From Limnohabitans sp. G3-2 (GTDB lineage: Bacteria > Pseudomonadota > Gammaproteobacteria > Burkholderiales > Burkholderiaceae_C): a stretch of 64,000 nucleotides of DNA. The translations under genes were made by a program, and so were the position numbers. The stretch spans positions 372,001 through 436,000 of the forward strand of contig NZ_NESG01000001.1 of assembly GCF_002778275.1 (NCBI RefSeq). Direction: 5' to 3'. Shown here in pieces: positions 26,336-35,071 of this stretch (within the stretch, counting starts at the first letter, position 1; each line of letters starts with the position of its first letter). A model generated the notes under the pieces. The model had not been told where the DNA came from, made no database searches, and saw only the letters and a program-made list of their open reading frames with translations.

Positions 26336-27589
26336 ATGACTGCCACTGCACAACATTACGCACAACTCGACGCCTGGATCGACGCGCACTTTGACGAGCA
26401 AGTCAAGTTTCTGCAGGCCTTGGTGCAGGTGCCCACCGACACCCCACCCGGCAACAACGCGCCCCACGCCGAGCGCACCGCAGAGTTGCTCGCGCCCATG
26501 GGCTTTGTCGCAGAAAAGCACCCTGTGCCCGCCTCCGAAGTCAACGCCTATGGTCTGGAGTCGATCACCAACCTGATCGTGCGCCGCAAATATGGCGAGG
26601 GCAAAACCATTGCCCTGAACGCCCACGGCGACGTGGTGCCCCCTGGCGAAGGCTGGACACACCCGCCCTACGGCGGTGAGATCCACAACGGGGCCATGTA
26701 CGGCCGCGCCACGGCTGTGAGCAAGTGCGACTTTTCTACATTCACCTTTGCCACACGCGCACTCGAATCGTTGAAAGCCCCCCTCAAAGGCGGCGTGGAA
26801 CTGCACTTCACCTACGACGAAGAATTTGGCGGCGAGATGGGCCCCGGCTGGCTGCTGGCAAAAGGCCTGACGAAACCCGACCTGATGATCGCGGCAGGCT
26901 TCAGCTACCAGGTGGTGACCGCGCACAACGGCTGCCTGCAAATGGAAGTGACGGTGCACGGCGAGATGGCCCACGCCGCCATTCCCGACAGCGGCACCGA
27001 CGCGCTGCAAGGCGCGGTGCACATCCTGAGCGCGCTGCACGCGCTGAACACGCAGTACCTGAAGGTCACGTCCAAGGTGGAAGGCATCACCCACCCCTAT
27101 TTGAACGTGGGCCTGATCGAAGGCGGCACCAACACCAATGTGGTGCCCGGCAAAGTCAGCTTCAAGCTCGACCGCCGCATGATCCCCGAAGAGAACCCTG
27201 CGGAAGTGGAAGCCAGCATCCGCCAAACCATTGCCGAGGCCGCGGCCTGCTTCCAGCCCCCACGCGGCGGCAATAGCCTGCAAGTGGACGTGCGCCGCAT
27301 GCTGCTGGCCAACGCCATGAAGCCGCTGGCGGGCAACCAGCCTCTGGTCAGCGCCATCCAAAAACACGGCGAACAAGTTTTCGGCGAAGCCATCCCTGCC
27401 CTGGGCACCCCGCTCTACACCGATGTGCGCTTGTATGTGGAGCGCGGCATCCCCGGCGTGATCTACGGCGCAGGCCCCCGCACCGTGCGCGAGTCCAACG
27501 CCAAACGCGCCGACGAGCATGTGCAGCTCGATGACCTGCGCCGCGCGACCAAGGTGATTGCACGCACACTGCTGGATTTGCTGGCCTGA
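26336..27589 (+). CDS. M20-family hydrolase with altered metal-site residues
   Basis: 417 residues, ArgE/DapE-like. NAHGDVVP gives H97 and D99, and TYDEEFGGEMG gives the E162-E163 pair. However, the usual GRGxxDxKG is replaced by GRATAVSKC, which puts V128 where the bridging aspartate should be, and the usual C-terminal AHxPNE reads AKRADE (K390 for His). These comparisons are by eye. The start at 26336 has GGAA 5 bases upstream; an ATG at 26330 overlaps the stop of uraD-allC. Its place between the fusion and the dioxygenase suggests a role in purine or ureide breakdown. It is not clearly ureidoglycolate amidohydrolase. Confidence 0.8.
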   Translation: MTATAQHYAQLDAWIDAHFDEQVKFLQALVQVPTDTPPGNNAPHAERTAELLAPMGFVAEKHPVPASEVNAYGLESITNLIVRRKYGEGKTIALNAHGDVVPPGEGWTHPPYGGEIHNGAMYGRATAVSKCDFSTFTFATRALESLKAPLKGGVELHFTYDEEFGGEMGPGWLLAKGLTKPDLMIAAGFSYQVVTAHNGCLQMEVTVHGEMAHAAIPDSGTDALQGAVHILSALHALNTQYLKVTSKVEGITHPYLNVGLIEGGTNTNVVPGKVSFKLDRRMIPEENPAEVEASIRQTIAEAAACFQPPRGGNSLQVDVRRMLLANAMKPLAGNQPLVSAIQKHGEQVFGEAIPALGTPLYTDVRLYVERGIPGVIYGAGPRTVRESNAKRADEHVQLDDLRRATKVIARTLLDLLA

Positions 27590-27591
27590 AC

Positions 27592-28434
27592 ATGCGCGCG
27601 CCGCAGCTTGACACCCTGCGCCAGCGCGTGCAGGCCTGCACCACCGACCAGGATGTGGCCGACTACCAGCGCGATGGCGCGGTGTGCATCCGCAACCTGT
27701 TCAGCCCCGAAGAAGTGTCCCTGCTGCGGGATGGCATCGAGGCCAACCTGGCCCAGCCCAGCCCGCGCGGCATGGTGGCCAGCAGGCCGGACGACCCGGG
27801 GCGCTTTTTTGAAGATTTTTGCAACTGGCAGGACATCGCGCAGTACCAGCGCTTCATTTTTGACACGCCACTGGCCGCACTGGCCCAGCGCCTCATGCAA
27901 AGCCAGACGGTGCGCCTGTACCACGACCACCTGCTGGTCAAAGAGCCTGGCACGCGCCAGCGCACGCCTTGGCACCAAGACCAGCCTTATTACAACGTGG
28001 ACGGCTTGCAAAACATCAGCTTCTGGATTCCGGTGGACCCGGTGTCCCGCCCGTCCACGCTGGAGTTCATCGCGGGCTCTCACAGTGGCCCTTGGCTCAT
28101 GCCGCGCACTTTCATGACGAACCAAGCCAAATGGTTCCCCGAAGGCTCGCTGGCCGAATTGCCCGACATTGAAAACCACCGCCAAGACTTCCCCATCCTG
28201 GGCTGGGACTTGCAGCCGGGCGATCTGGTGTGTTTCCACATGCTCAGCCTGCACGCCTCTGCCGGCGTGGACGGCACGCAGCGCAGGCGCGTGTACTCGG
28301 TGCGCTTTTTGGGCGACGACATGACCCACGCACCGCGCCCTTGGGTGACTTCGCCGCCCTTCCCAGGCCTGGACCAGGAACTCCCCGCAGGGGCGCCGAT
28401 GGACCATGCGCTGTTTCCCTTGATGGCGGTTTGA
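27592..28434 (+). CDS. phytanoyl-CoA dioxygenase (PhyH) family Fe(II)/2-oxoglutarate oxygenase
   Basis: 280 residues. TPWHQDQPYY supplies the H-x-D iron ligands, SLHASAG the distal histidine and RRRVYSVRF the 2-oxoglutarate-binding arginine. It starts 2 bases after the M20 gene's stop, so it is in the same operon as GntR, puuE and uraD-allC. Family members hydroxylate small molecules. No purine substrate is established for PhyH proteins to my knowledge, so the role here is open. Confidence 0.85.
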   Translation: MRAPQLDTLRQRVQACTTDQDVADYQRDGAVCIRNLFSPEEVSLLRDGIEANLAQPSPRGMVASRPDDPGRFFEDFCNWQDIAQYQRFIFDTPLAALAQRLMQSQTVRLYHDHLLVKEPGTRQRTPWHQDQPYYNVDGLQNISFWIPVDPVSRPSTLEFIAGSHSGPWLMPRTFMTNQAKWFPEGSLAELPDIENHRQDFPILGWDLQPGDLVCFHMLSLHASAGVDGTQRRRVYSVRFLGDDMTHAPRPWVTSPPFPGLDQELPAGAPMDHALFPLMAV

Positions 28435-28547
28435 CCCCAAAGAGCGAGTTCGGCCCGCATGGGTGAAGATCTGCAGGCCGCTCCCTCCCGGCTGGGCATC
28501 GACCTTGTGCAACACAGGGTTTCCCCGCGTCACACCGCCTTCAATTT

Positions 28548-28555
28548 TGTATACA
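28548..28555. promoter_or_regulatory. TGTATACA operator, site C (purine permease)
   Basis: Exact palindrome 77 bases before the permease ATG. It continues as GTTTCGAACAC, a 3' extension shared with site D (CTTTCGAACAC) but not with sites A and B. Confidence 0.65.
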
Positions 28556-28631
28556 GTTTCGAACACAAAGAAGCACACATTTAGTTTCTTTGCGGTTTTC
28601 CCCCTCTGTTTACTTTTCAGGAGACCCCTCC

Positions 28632-30113
28632 ATGAGTTCAACTGTTCACCCTGTTGACGAGCATTTGCCCAATGGCAAGCTCGCCGCTTTGGGCCTGCAA
28701 CATGTGCTGGTGATGTACGCCGGCGCGGTGGCCGTGCCTTTGATCGTGGGCCGCGCCCTCAAGCTCAGCCCTGAACAAGTGGCGATGCTGATCTCGGCCG
28801 ACCTGTTTTGCTGCGGTTTGGTCACGCTGATCCAATCGCTGGGCGCCACACAGTGGTTTGGCATCAAGCTGCCCGTGATGATGGGCGTGACGTTTGCGTC
28901 TGTGGCCCCGATGGTGGCCATGGCCAACAACAACCCGGGCGTGCAAGGCGCGGGGCTGATCTTTGGCGCCATCATTGGCGCGGGGGTGATCTCGATCTTG
29001 ATCGCGCCCATCGTGAGCCGGATGTTGCGGTTTTTCCCGCCGGTCGTCACCGGCACCATCATTGCCGTCATCGGCATCAGCTTGATGCGCGTGGGCATCA
29101 ACTGGATTTTTGGCAACCCCTTCGGCCCCACAGCGCCCAGCATCCCTAACCCGGAACACCTGGCCTGGCTCGATGCGGCCAAACAAGCGGCCAGCACGGG
29201 TGCAGTGCCCCCAGTGCCTGCGGGCATGAACATCGTCGGCACGGTGCCTAACCCCAAGTACGCGCAGCTCTCGCACATCGGCATTGCCGCCATCGTGTTG
29301 GTTTCCATCTTGCTGATTGCCAAGTACGCCCGTGGTTTTGTGTCCAACATTTCGGTGCTGCTGGGCATCGTGATCGGTGGCGTGGTGGCCACGGCCGCTG
29401 GCCTCATGAACTTCGACAAAGTCAGCAAAGCCGGCTGGTTTGACCTGGTGCTGCCCTTCGAAATTGCCACCCCCGTCTTTGACCCGATCCTGATCCTGAC
29501 CATGACCCTGGTGATGATCGTGGTGATGATCGAGTCGACCGGCATGTTCCTCGCCTTGGGCGATTTGACGGGCAAAAAAGTCGATCAAAAAATGCTCACC
29601 GCCGGTCTGCGCACCGACGGCCTGGGCACGCTGATTGGCGGTATCTTCAACACCTTCCCCTACACCAGCTTCTCGCAAAACGTGGGCCTGGTGGGTGTGA
29701 CGGGCGTGAAAAGCCGTTTCGTCTGCGTGGCAGGCGGCGTGATCCTGATCGTGCTGGGCTTGTTGCCCAAAATGGCGGCCCTGGTGGAGTCGCTGCCCAC
29801 CTTTGTGTTGGGTGGTGCGGGCTTGGTGATGTTCGGCATGGTGGCCGCCACCGGCATCCGCATTCTGGCCAGCGTGGACTACAAGGCCAACCGCAACAAC
29901 CTGTTCATCGTGGCCATCTCCATCGGCTTTGGCATGATCCCGCTGATCGCGCCGCGCTACCTGCAGTGGATGCCGCACAGCATCCACCCGCTGATCGAGT
30001 CGGGCATCTTGCTCGCATCCATCAGTGCCGTGCTCTTGAACCTGTACTTCAACGGCTCCAAAGGCGACAGCCGCGACGCGATCGAAGCGGCCAAACAAGC
30101 CGAAGCGCATTGA
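28632..30113 (+). CDS. NCS2-family purine (uracil-xanthine) permease
   Basis: 493 residues, a 14-helix nucleobase-cation symporter-2 protein. LGLQHVLVMYAGAVAVPLIVG opens the first membrane segment, and the late motif STGMFLALGDLTGKKVDQKML with FNTFPYTSFSQNVGLVGVTGVKSR is the NCS2 signature region. It imports xanthine, urate or uracil by proton symport. The ATG at 28632 follows AGGAG by 7 bases. It has its own TGTATACA box upstream and a hairpin terminator downstream. Purine context favours xanthine or urate. Confidence 0.92.
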   Translation: MSSTVHPVDEHLPNGKLAALGLQHVLVMYAGAVAVPLIVGRALKLSPEQVAMLISADLFCCGLVTLIQSLGATQWFGIKLPVMMGVTFASVAPMVAMANNNPGVQGAGLIFGAIIGAGVISILIAPIVSRMLRFFPPVVTGTIIAVIGISLMRVGINWIFGNPFGPTAPSIPNPEHLAWLDAAKQAASTGAVPPVPAGMNIVGTVPNPKYAQLSHIGIAAIVLVSILLIAKYARGFVSNISVLLGIVIGGVVATAAGLMNFDKVSKAGWFDLVLPFEIATPVFDPILILTMTLVMIVVMIESTGMFLALGDLTGKKVDQKMLTAGLRTDGLGTLIGGIFNTFPYTSFSQNVGLVGVTGVKSRFVCVAGGVILIVLGLLPKMAALVESLPTFVLGGAGLVMFGMVAATGIRILASVDYKANRNNLFIVAISIGFGMIPLIAPRYLQWMPHSIHPLIESGILLASISAVLLNLYFNGSKGDSRDAIEAAKQAEAH

Positions 30114-30133
30114 AAAGGTGCGTAGATACTTTT

Positions 30134-30186
30134 AACCCCATTTTGGTGCCAGACAAGCCAGGCTTGGGCACCAAAAGAGGGGGTTT
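30134..30186 (+). terminator. hairpin terminator after the permease
   Basis: Outer stem AACCCC/GGGGTT and inner stem TTTTGGTGCC/GGCACCAAAA close a 16-base loop and are followed by TTTCT. It lies just after the permease stop and before the sigma-54 promoter of the next gene. Confidence 0.6.
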
Positions 30187-30231
30187 CTAGGGGATGAACC
30201 TGACACAGCCTGTCAGAACCATGGTCGATAA

Positions 30232-30247
30232 TGGCACCGAATTTGCT
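30232..30247 (+). promoter_or_regulatory. sigma-54 promoter of the ABC binding-protein gene
   Basis: TGGCACCGAATTTGCT fits the consensus TGGCAC-N5-TTGC, with the -24 GG (30233-30234) and -12 GC (30245-30246) exactly ten bases apart. The predicted transcript start near 30258 gives a short leader before the ATG at 30286. Confidence 0.65.
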
Positions 30248-30285
30248 AAACAAGATTCACCGTTTATTTGAACCTGGAGCCCCTC

Positions 30286-31320
30286 ATGAACAAGCGTTTC
30301 TTCATCAAAGCCACAGCCGCCTTGGCCGCTGTGGCTTCTTTCGGTTTGGCGCAAGCCCAGACCACGCCCATCAAGTTTCAGATGGACTGGCGCTTTGAGG
30401 GCCCTGCTGCTTTCTTTCTGGTCCCTGGCACCAAAGGCTATTTCAAAGACGCCAAGCTGGACGTGACCGTCGACTCTGGCAACGGTTCGGGTGGCGCCGT
30501 CACCCGCGTGGCCTCGGGCACTTACGACCTGGGTTTTGCCGACCTGGCCGCCCTGATGGAATTCCACGCCAACAACCCCGACGCGCCCAACAAGCCTGTG
30601 GCCATCATGATGGTCTACAACAACACACCGGCCTCGGTGATGGCTTTGAAGAAGTCCGGCATCAAGACCCCCGCCGACCTGGCTGGCAAGAAGCTGGGCG
30701 CCCCGGTGTTTGACGCCGGTCGCCGCGCATTCCCCATCTTCCAAAAGGCCAACAGCATTGGCAACGTGGCCTGGACCGCCATGGACCCACCCTTGCGCGA
30801 AACCATGCTGGTGCGTGGTGATGTGGACGCCATCACCGGCTTCACCTTCACGTCCCTGCTCAACATCGAAGCACGTGGCGTGAAAGCCGAAGACGTGGTG
30901 GTCATGCAGTACCCTGACTTTGGCGTCAAGCTCTACGGCAACGCGATCATCGCCTCGCCCAAGATCTTGAAGGAAAACCCCGCGGCTGTGAAAGCCTTCT
31001 TGAGCGCCTTCACCAAAGGTGCCAAGGACGTGATGGCCGATCCGGCCAAAGCCATTGAATCGGTCAAGGCCCGCGACGGCATCATCAACGTGGCACTCGA
31101 AACCCGCCGCCTGCAACTGGCCATCGACACCGTGATCAACAGCCCATCGGCCCGCGCCGAAGGCTTTGGCCAAGTCAATGGTCCTCGCCTGACGCTGATG
31201 GCTTCGCAGGTGTCGGACGCCTTCAACACCAAGACCCGCGTCAAGGTGGAAGACATCTGGAACGGTGCGTTCTTGCCCACAGCCAAAGAGCTGGACATTC
31301 TGCCCAAAGGCAAGAAGTAA
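30286..31320 (+). CDS. ABC transporter substrate-binding protein (NMT1/THI5-like)
   Basis: 344 residues with signal peptide MNKRFFIKATAALAAVASFGLAQAQ, then IKFQMDWRFEGPAAFFLVPGTKGYFKDAKLDVTVDSGNGSGGAVTRVASGTYDLGFADL, typical of the NMT1/THI5-like periplasmic receptors. GGAG lies before the ATG at 30286. The gene has its own sigma-54-type promoter and a strong terminator, so it appears monocistronic and separated from its ATPase and permease genes. A purine, pyrimidine or ureide ligand is inferred from context. Confidence 0.87.
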   Translation: MNKRFFIKATAALAAVASFGLAQAQTTPIKFQMDWRFEGPAAFFLVPGTKGYFKDAKLDVTVDSGNGSGGAVTRVASGTYDLGFADLAALMEFHANNPDAPNKPVAIMMVYNNTPASVMALKKSGIKTPADLAGKKLGAPVFDAGRRAFPIFQKANSIGNVAWTAMDPPLRETMLVRGDVDAITGFTFTSLLNIEARGVKAEDVVVMQYPDFGVKLYGNAIIASPKILKENPAAVKAFLSAFTKGAKDVMADPAKAIESVKARDGIINVALETRRLQLAIDTVINSPSARAEGFGQVNGPRLTLMASQVSDAFNTKTRVKVEDIWNGAFLPTAKELDILPKGKK

Positions 31321-31359
31321 ATCAGCGCAAGCTGCGGGGCCATCGCGCCCCCTTGCGCC

Positions 31360-31396
31360 AAGCCCACCTTCACCCCTTTCGGGTCGGTGGGCTTTT
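31360..31396 (+). terminator. rho-independent terminator after the binding-protein gene
   Basis: Stem AAGCCCACC (31360-31368) pairs with GGTGGGCTT (31386-31394), followed by TT; it isolates the binding-protein gene from the ATPase gene. Confidence 0.75.
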
Positions 31397-31409
31397 ACAG
31401 GGCGTAGCG

Positions 31410-31417
31410 TGTATACA
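31410..31417. promoter_or_regulatory. TGTATACA operator, site D (ABC ATPase-permease)
   Basis: Exact palindrome 30 bases before the ATPase ATG, with the 3' extension CTTTCGAACAC shared with site C. It comes just after the terminator of the binding-protein gene, so the ATPase-permease genes have a separate, operator-containing promoter. Confidence 0.65.
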
Positions 31418-31446
31418 CTTTCGAACACCATTTTCGAGCTCTCACC

Positions 31447-32265
31447 ATGACCCAAGAATCATTCGTTGATTTCCAGAATGTCTGGCTCGCCTACAACGAC
31501 GAGTTGCTGGCGCAAAACCATTTCGCGGTTGAAGACATCAACCTGCAAGTCAAACAAGGCGAGTTCATCGCCATCGTGGGGCCATCGGGTTGCGGCAAGT
31601 CCACCTTCATGAAGCTGACCACCGGCCTCAAAATGCCCAGCAAAGGCCGCATCCTGGTCGACGGCCAACCGGTCACCGGCCCGCTCAAGATCAGCGGCAT
31701 GGCGTTTCAGGCTTCGTCGCTCTTGCCTTGGCGCACCACGCTCGACAACGTGCTGCTGCCGCTGGAGATCGTGGAGCCCTACCGCTCCAACTTCAAGCAA
31801 AAAAAGGCCGAGTACGTGGAACGCGCCCGCAAGCTGCTGAACACGGTGGGCTTGGGTGGTTACGAAGACAAATTCCCCTGGCAGCTGTCGGGCGGCATGC
31901 AGCAACGCGCCAGCATTTGCCGCGCTTTGATCCATGAGCCCAAGATGCTGCTGCTGGACGAGCCCTTTGGTGCGCTCGACGCGTTCACGCGCGAAGAACT
32001 CTGGTGCATCTTGCGCGACCTCTGGACCGAGCAAAAGTTCAACGTCATTTTGGTCACGCACGACCTGCGCGAGTCGGTGTTTTTGGCCGACACGGTGTAC
32101 GTGATGAGCAAAAGCCCCGGCCGCTTTGTGGTGAAAAAAGAAATCGATCTGCCGCGTCCGCGTGATCTGGAGATCACCTACACCCCCGAGTTCACCAACA
32201 TCGTGCACGAGCTGCGCGGCCACATCGGTGCCATGCGCAAAACCGGCGCGGCCATCAACCAATAA
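31447..32265 (+). CDS. ABC transporter ATPase (nitrate/taurine type)
   Basis: 272 residues. Walker A GPSGCGKSTF, the ABC signature LSGGMQQRASICRA and Walker B MLLLDEPFGALDAFT, then H-loop VTHDLRES, are intact. It energises uptake with the permease 14 bases downstream and the NMT1-type receptor upstream. Closest in style to SsuB/TauB/ThiZ ATPases. Confidence 0.92.
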   Translation: MTQESFVDFQNVWLAYNDELLAQNHFAVEDINLQVKQGEFIAIVGPSGCGKSTFMKLTTGLKMPSKGRILVDGQPVTGPLKISGMAFQASSLLPWRTTLDNVLLPLEIVEPYRSNFKQKKAEYVERARKLLNTVGLGGYEDKFPWQLSGGMQQRASICRALIHEPKMLLLDEPFGALDAFTREELWCILRDLWTEQKFNVILVTHDLRESVFLADTVYVMSKSPGRFVVKKEIDLPRPRDLEITYTPEFTNIVHELRGHIGAMRKTGAAINQ

Positions 32266-32279
32266 GCGGGAGCCCCCTC

Positions 32280-33047
32280 ATGAACAAGAAATCTCTCGAA
32301 ACCTGGTCGCCCTGGATCTTGCTGGTGCTGAGCTTGCTGATTTGGGAAGGCCTGTGCCGCGCCTTCAACGTCTCGGAATTCGTGTTCCCAAGTCCTTGGC
32401 GCATTGCAGAACAAACCGTGGAATACCGCGACGTGATCGCGGGCCACGCCTGGCGCACCTTCTGGGTGACCATGGTGGGCTTTGGCATCGCCATCGTGGT
32501 GGGCGTGCTGCTGGGCTTCATCATCGGCAGCTCACGCCTGGCCTATGCCGCCGTGTACCCGCTGATGACGGCCTTCAACGCCTTGCCCAAAGCGGCGTTC
32601 GTGCCGATCTTGGTGGTGTGGTTCGGCATCGGCATCGGCCCCGCCATCCTCACCGCTTTCCTCATCAGCTTTTTCCCGATCATGGTGAACATCGCCACCG
32701 GTCTGGCCACGCTGGAGCCTGAGCTGGAAGACGTGCTACGCGTGCTGGGCGCCAAGCGCTGGGACGTGCTGGTCAAAGTCGGCCTGCCGCGCTCCATGCC
32801 TTACTTTTACGGCTCGCTCAAAGTCGCCATCACCCTGGCCTTTGTCGGCACCACCGTGTCCGAGATGACGGCATCCAACGAAGGCATCGGTTACCTCTTG
32901 ATCTCGGCCGGCTCGGCCATGCAGATGGGTCTGGCGTTTTCTGGTCTGGTGGTCGTGGGCGCCATGGCCATGGTCATGTACGAGTTGTTCAGCTACATCG
33001 AAAAGCACACCACCGCCTGGGCACATCGCGGCTCGCAGGGTGAATGA
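32280..33047 (+). CDS. ABC transporter permease (BPD type 1)
   Basis: 255 residues with about six transmembrane helices. The EAA loop region VLRVLGAKRWDVLVKVGLPRSMPYFYGSLKVA is the ATPase contact motif. It is 14 bases downstream of the ATPase gene and 51 bases upstream of ureD, so ureD may be transcribed with it. Confidence 0.9.
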   Translation: MNKKSLETWSPWILLVLSLLIWEGLCRAFNVSEFVFPSPWRIAEQTVEYRDVIAGHAWRTFWVTMVGFGIAIVVGVLLGFIIGSSRLAYAAVYPLMTAFNALPKAAFVPILVVWFGIGIGPAILTAFLISFFPIMVNIATGLATLEPELEDVLRVLGAKRWDVLVKVGLPRSMPYFYGSLKVAITLAFVGTTVSEMTASNEGIGYLLISAGSAMQMGLAFSGLVVVGAMAMVMYELFSYIEKHTTAWAHRGSQGE

Positions 33048-33098
33048 AACGTCTGAACGCTTTGGCGTGAAGTTGCACAAGCGTTTCGGCATAGCCCT

Positions 33099-33929
33099 AT
33101 GACTTGGCTGGCCCGTCTGGATTTGGACTACACGCGCGAAGCCGAGCGCAGCGTGGCCCGCTACCTGCACCAAGGCCCGCTGCGCATTTTGCAAAGCCTG
33201 TACCCCGAAGGCGATGCGGTGTGCCACAACGTGCTGGTGCACCCGCCCAGCGGCTTGGTGGGTGGCGACACGCTCGACATGCGCGTCACGGTCGGCCCCG
33301 GCGCCCATGGCCTGGTGACCACGCCCGGCGCCACCCGCTTTTACAGAAGCGAAGCGGGCTTGGCCACGCAGCAGGTGCATGCCCGTTTAGAAACAGGTTC
33401 ACGACTCGAATGGCTGCCGCTCGAAGCGATTGCCTACAGCGGCTGTGATGGCCTCAACCGCGCGGTGTTCGACCTCGCTCCCGGGGCCGAGTTGATCACA
33501 TGGGACATCACCGCTTTGGGCTTGCCAGCCGCAGACATGCCTTTCACACAAGGCGCATTGCGCCAACATCTGGAAATTCCCGGCGTGTGGCTGGAGCGCG
33601 GCACCCTCAGCGCCAACGACACCCGCTTGATGAACAGCCCACTGGGCCTGGCAGGCCAGCGCTGCATGGCCACGCTGGTGTTTGCAGCGGGCAGTGCCAT
33701 CGCTGCAGAACGCGCTGACCGCGCCCTGGCCTGTGCGCGTGAGTGGCTTGAAGCGTCTGAACTGCGCTGGACCGCCGGAGCCACCTCGCCACACCCACAG
33801 GTCATCGTGCTGCGGGTGCTCTCACCCGTGACCGAGCCGGCCTTTCAACTGCTGCGGCAGGTGTGGGCGGCTTGGCGACACGAGATGTGGGGTTTGCCTG
33901 GCAAGGTGCCTCGGCTGTGGAACCTGTGA
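33099..33929 (+). CDS. ureD: urease accessory protein UreD (UreH)
   Basis: 276 residues. WLARLDLDYTREAERSVARYLHQGPLRILQSLYPEGDAVCHNVLVHPPSGLVGGDTLDM and TTPGATRFYRSE are the UreD hallmarks. UreD scaffolds the UreFG complex on apo-urease for nickel insertion. It is normally just before ureA; here it lies after the ABC permease and 13.6 kb from ureA, which begins at 47511. Start matches the family, though no clear ribosome binding site is seen. Confidence 0.93.
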   Translation: MTWLARLDLDYTREAERSVARYLHQGPLRILQSLYPEGDAVCHNVLVHPPSGLVGGDTLDMRVTVGPGAHGLVTTPGATRFYRSEAGLATQQVHARLETGSRLEWLPLEAIAYSGCDGLNRAVFDLAPGAELITWDITALGLPAADMPFTQGALRQHLEIPGVWLERGTLSANDTRLMNSPLGLAGQRCMATLVFAAGSAIAAERADRALACAREWLEASELRWTAGATSPHPQVIVLRVLSPVTEPAFQLLRQVWAAWRHEMWGLPGKVPRLWNL

Positions 33930-34033
33930 ACCCCGTGCTGGATTGACCCAAGCCCCTTGTGTTCCACAATCCGCAGGCCACGGGCGCATGGGGCCTTGGA
34001 TCGTGGATGGGGAAATCCTGATGGAACCATGAA

Positions 34034-34058
34034 AAACGGCCCCGATCAGGAGCCGTTT
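34034..34058. terminator. bidirectional hairpin between ureD and the Bug gene
   Basis: AAACGGC and GCCGTTT form a 7-bp stem with two further inner C-G pairs, with an A-run on one side and a T-run on the other. It lies between convergent genes. Confidence 0.55.
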
Positions 34059-34076
34059 GATCCCTATTCAGGAAAA

Positions 34077-35045
34077 TCATTCCGGTTTGAATCCAGCGCC
34101 CTTCAACAACTCTGCGCTTTCAGACACGTATGCACCCATGTATTTCTTGAAGTCATCCACACTCTCCGTGATGGGATCGATGCCCAGTGCTTCGAACGAG
34201 CCGGCCTTGGTCAACTGCTGCACCGTCTCATTGATGGCCTTGTTCAGAAACTGGACACGGTCAGCGGGTGCACCCTTCGGCGCCCAAACACCATACCAAG
34301 ATTCGGTCACGAATTTAGGATAGCCACTTTCAATCGCCGTCGGCACATTGGGCATGACCGAGCTGCGTTTGGCAGACGTGACCATGATGGGCTTGACCTT
34401 GCCTGACTTGGCCAGGCCCTGTAAAGCGATGATGGCGTCGATCTGGATTTGCACGTGGCCACCTGCGACATCCGTCAGCGCTGGCGCCGTGCCTTTGTAG
34501 ACAGCTGTCACCAAATTGGTCAAGTTGCCTTGTTTGGCAAACATCAGAGTGCCCAAATGGCTGGCAGCGCCCAGTGCGGGCAACGCCGCGGTCCATTTGT
34601 CAGGACTTTGCTTGGCAGCGGCAATGACTTCTGACAGCTTGTTTTGCGGCAAATTGGGGGATATCACCATCATCAATGGCGCTTCGCCGACACGCGCCAC
34701 CGCCGAAAAATCGGTTTGAGGGTCATAAGGCGGATTGGCCATCACTTGCTTGGCCAGCGCATGGGTCGATGCAGAAAACAACAGCGTCATCCCATCTGGA
34801 TTGGCGGACTGAACAAACTTGCCACCCACCGAGCCATTGGCGCCAGGTTTGTTCTCGACGAGCACAGACAGATTCAGGTTGGTACCCAGTTGTTTGGCAA
34901 TCAAACGGGCGGCGCTGTCTACGCCGCCCCCTGGTGCGAAGGGTACGACCATTCTGATGGGGCCATCTGGCAATTTGGTTTGCGCCATGGCAGTGCTGCC
35001 GGCCAGAAGCGTGATCACTGCGATGACGCGTTTGATGGGGTGCAT
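34077..35045 (-). CDS. Bug-family (TctC) periplasmic substrate-binding protein
   Basis: 322 residues with signal peptide MHPIKRVIAVITLLAGSTAMAQ and the mature start KLPDGPIRMVVPFAPGGGVDSAARLIA. The segment VENKPGANGSVGGKF is the family ligand-binding loop. No membrane components are adjacent. It is the last gene of the hydantoinase operon, 26 bases after the small unknown gene. It probably binds that operon's substrate outside the cell. Confidence 0.88.
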   Translation of the reverse strand: MHPIKRVIAVITLLAGSTAMAQTKLPDGPIRMVVPFAPGGGVDSAARLIAKQLGTNLNLSVLVENKPGANGSVGGKFVQSANPDGMTLLFSASTHALAKQVMANPPYDPQTDFSAVARVGEAPLMMVISPNLPQNKLSEVIAAAKQSPDKWTAALPALGAASHLGTLMFAKQGNLTNLVTAVYKGTAPALTDVAGGHVQIQIDAIIALQGLAKSGKVKPIMVTSAKRSSVMPNVPTAIESGYPKFVTESWYGVWAPKGAPADRVQFLNKAINETVQQLTKAGSFEALGIDPITESVDDFKKYMGAYVSESAELLKGAGFKPE

Positions 35046-35071
35046 GTCTGTCTCCTCTTGTGGTTAAAAAA

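Noticed and set aside
30122..30135. GTAGATAC-like relative of the TGTATACA operator near the end of the permease gene
   Set aside because: The palindrome is broken by an extra base, and it lies before a terminator rather than a promoter.
30134..30186. Possible xanthine (NMT1-type) riboswitch before the NMT1-like ABC gene
   Set aside because: The hairpin lies upstream of the sigma-54 promoter and ends in a T-run after the permease, so a terminator is simpler. I could not match a riboswitch consensus from memory; a covariance-model search would settle it.
33063..33092. Possible sigma-54 promoter before ureD (TTGGCGTGAAGTTGCAC)
   Set aside because: The GG and GC elements are nine, not ten, bases apart, and this spacing is critical.
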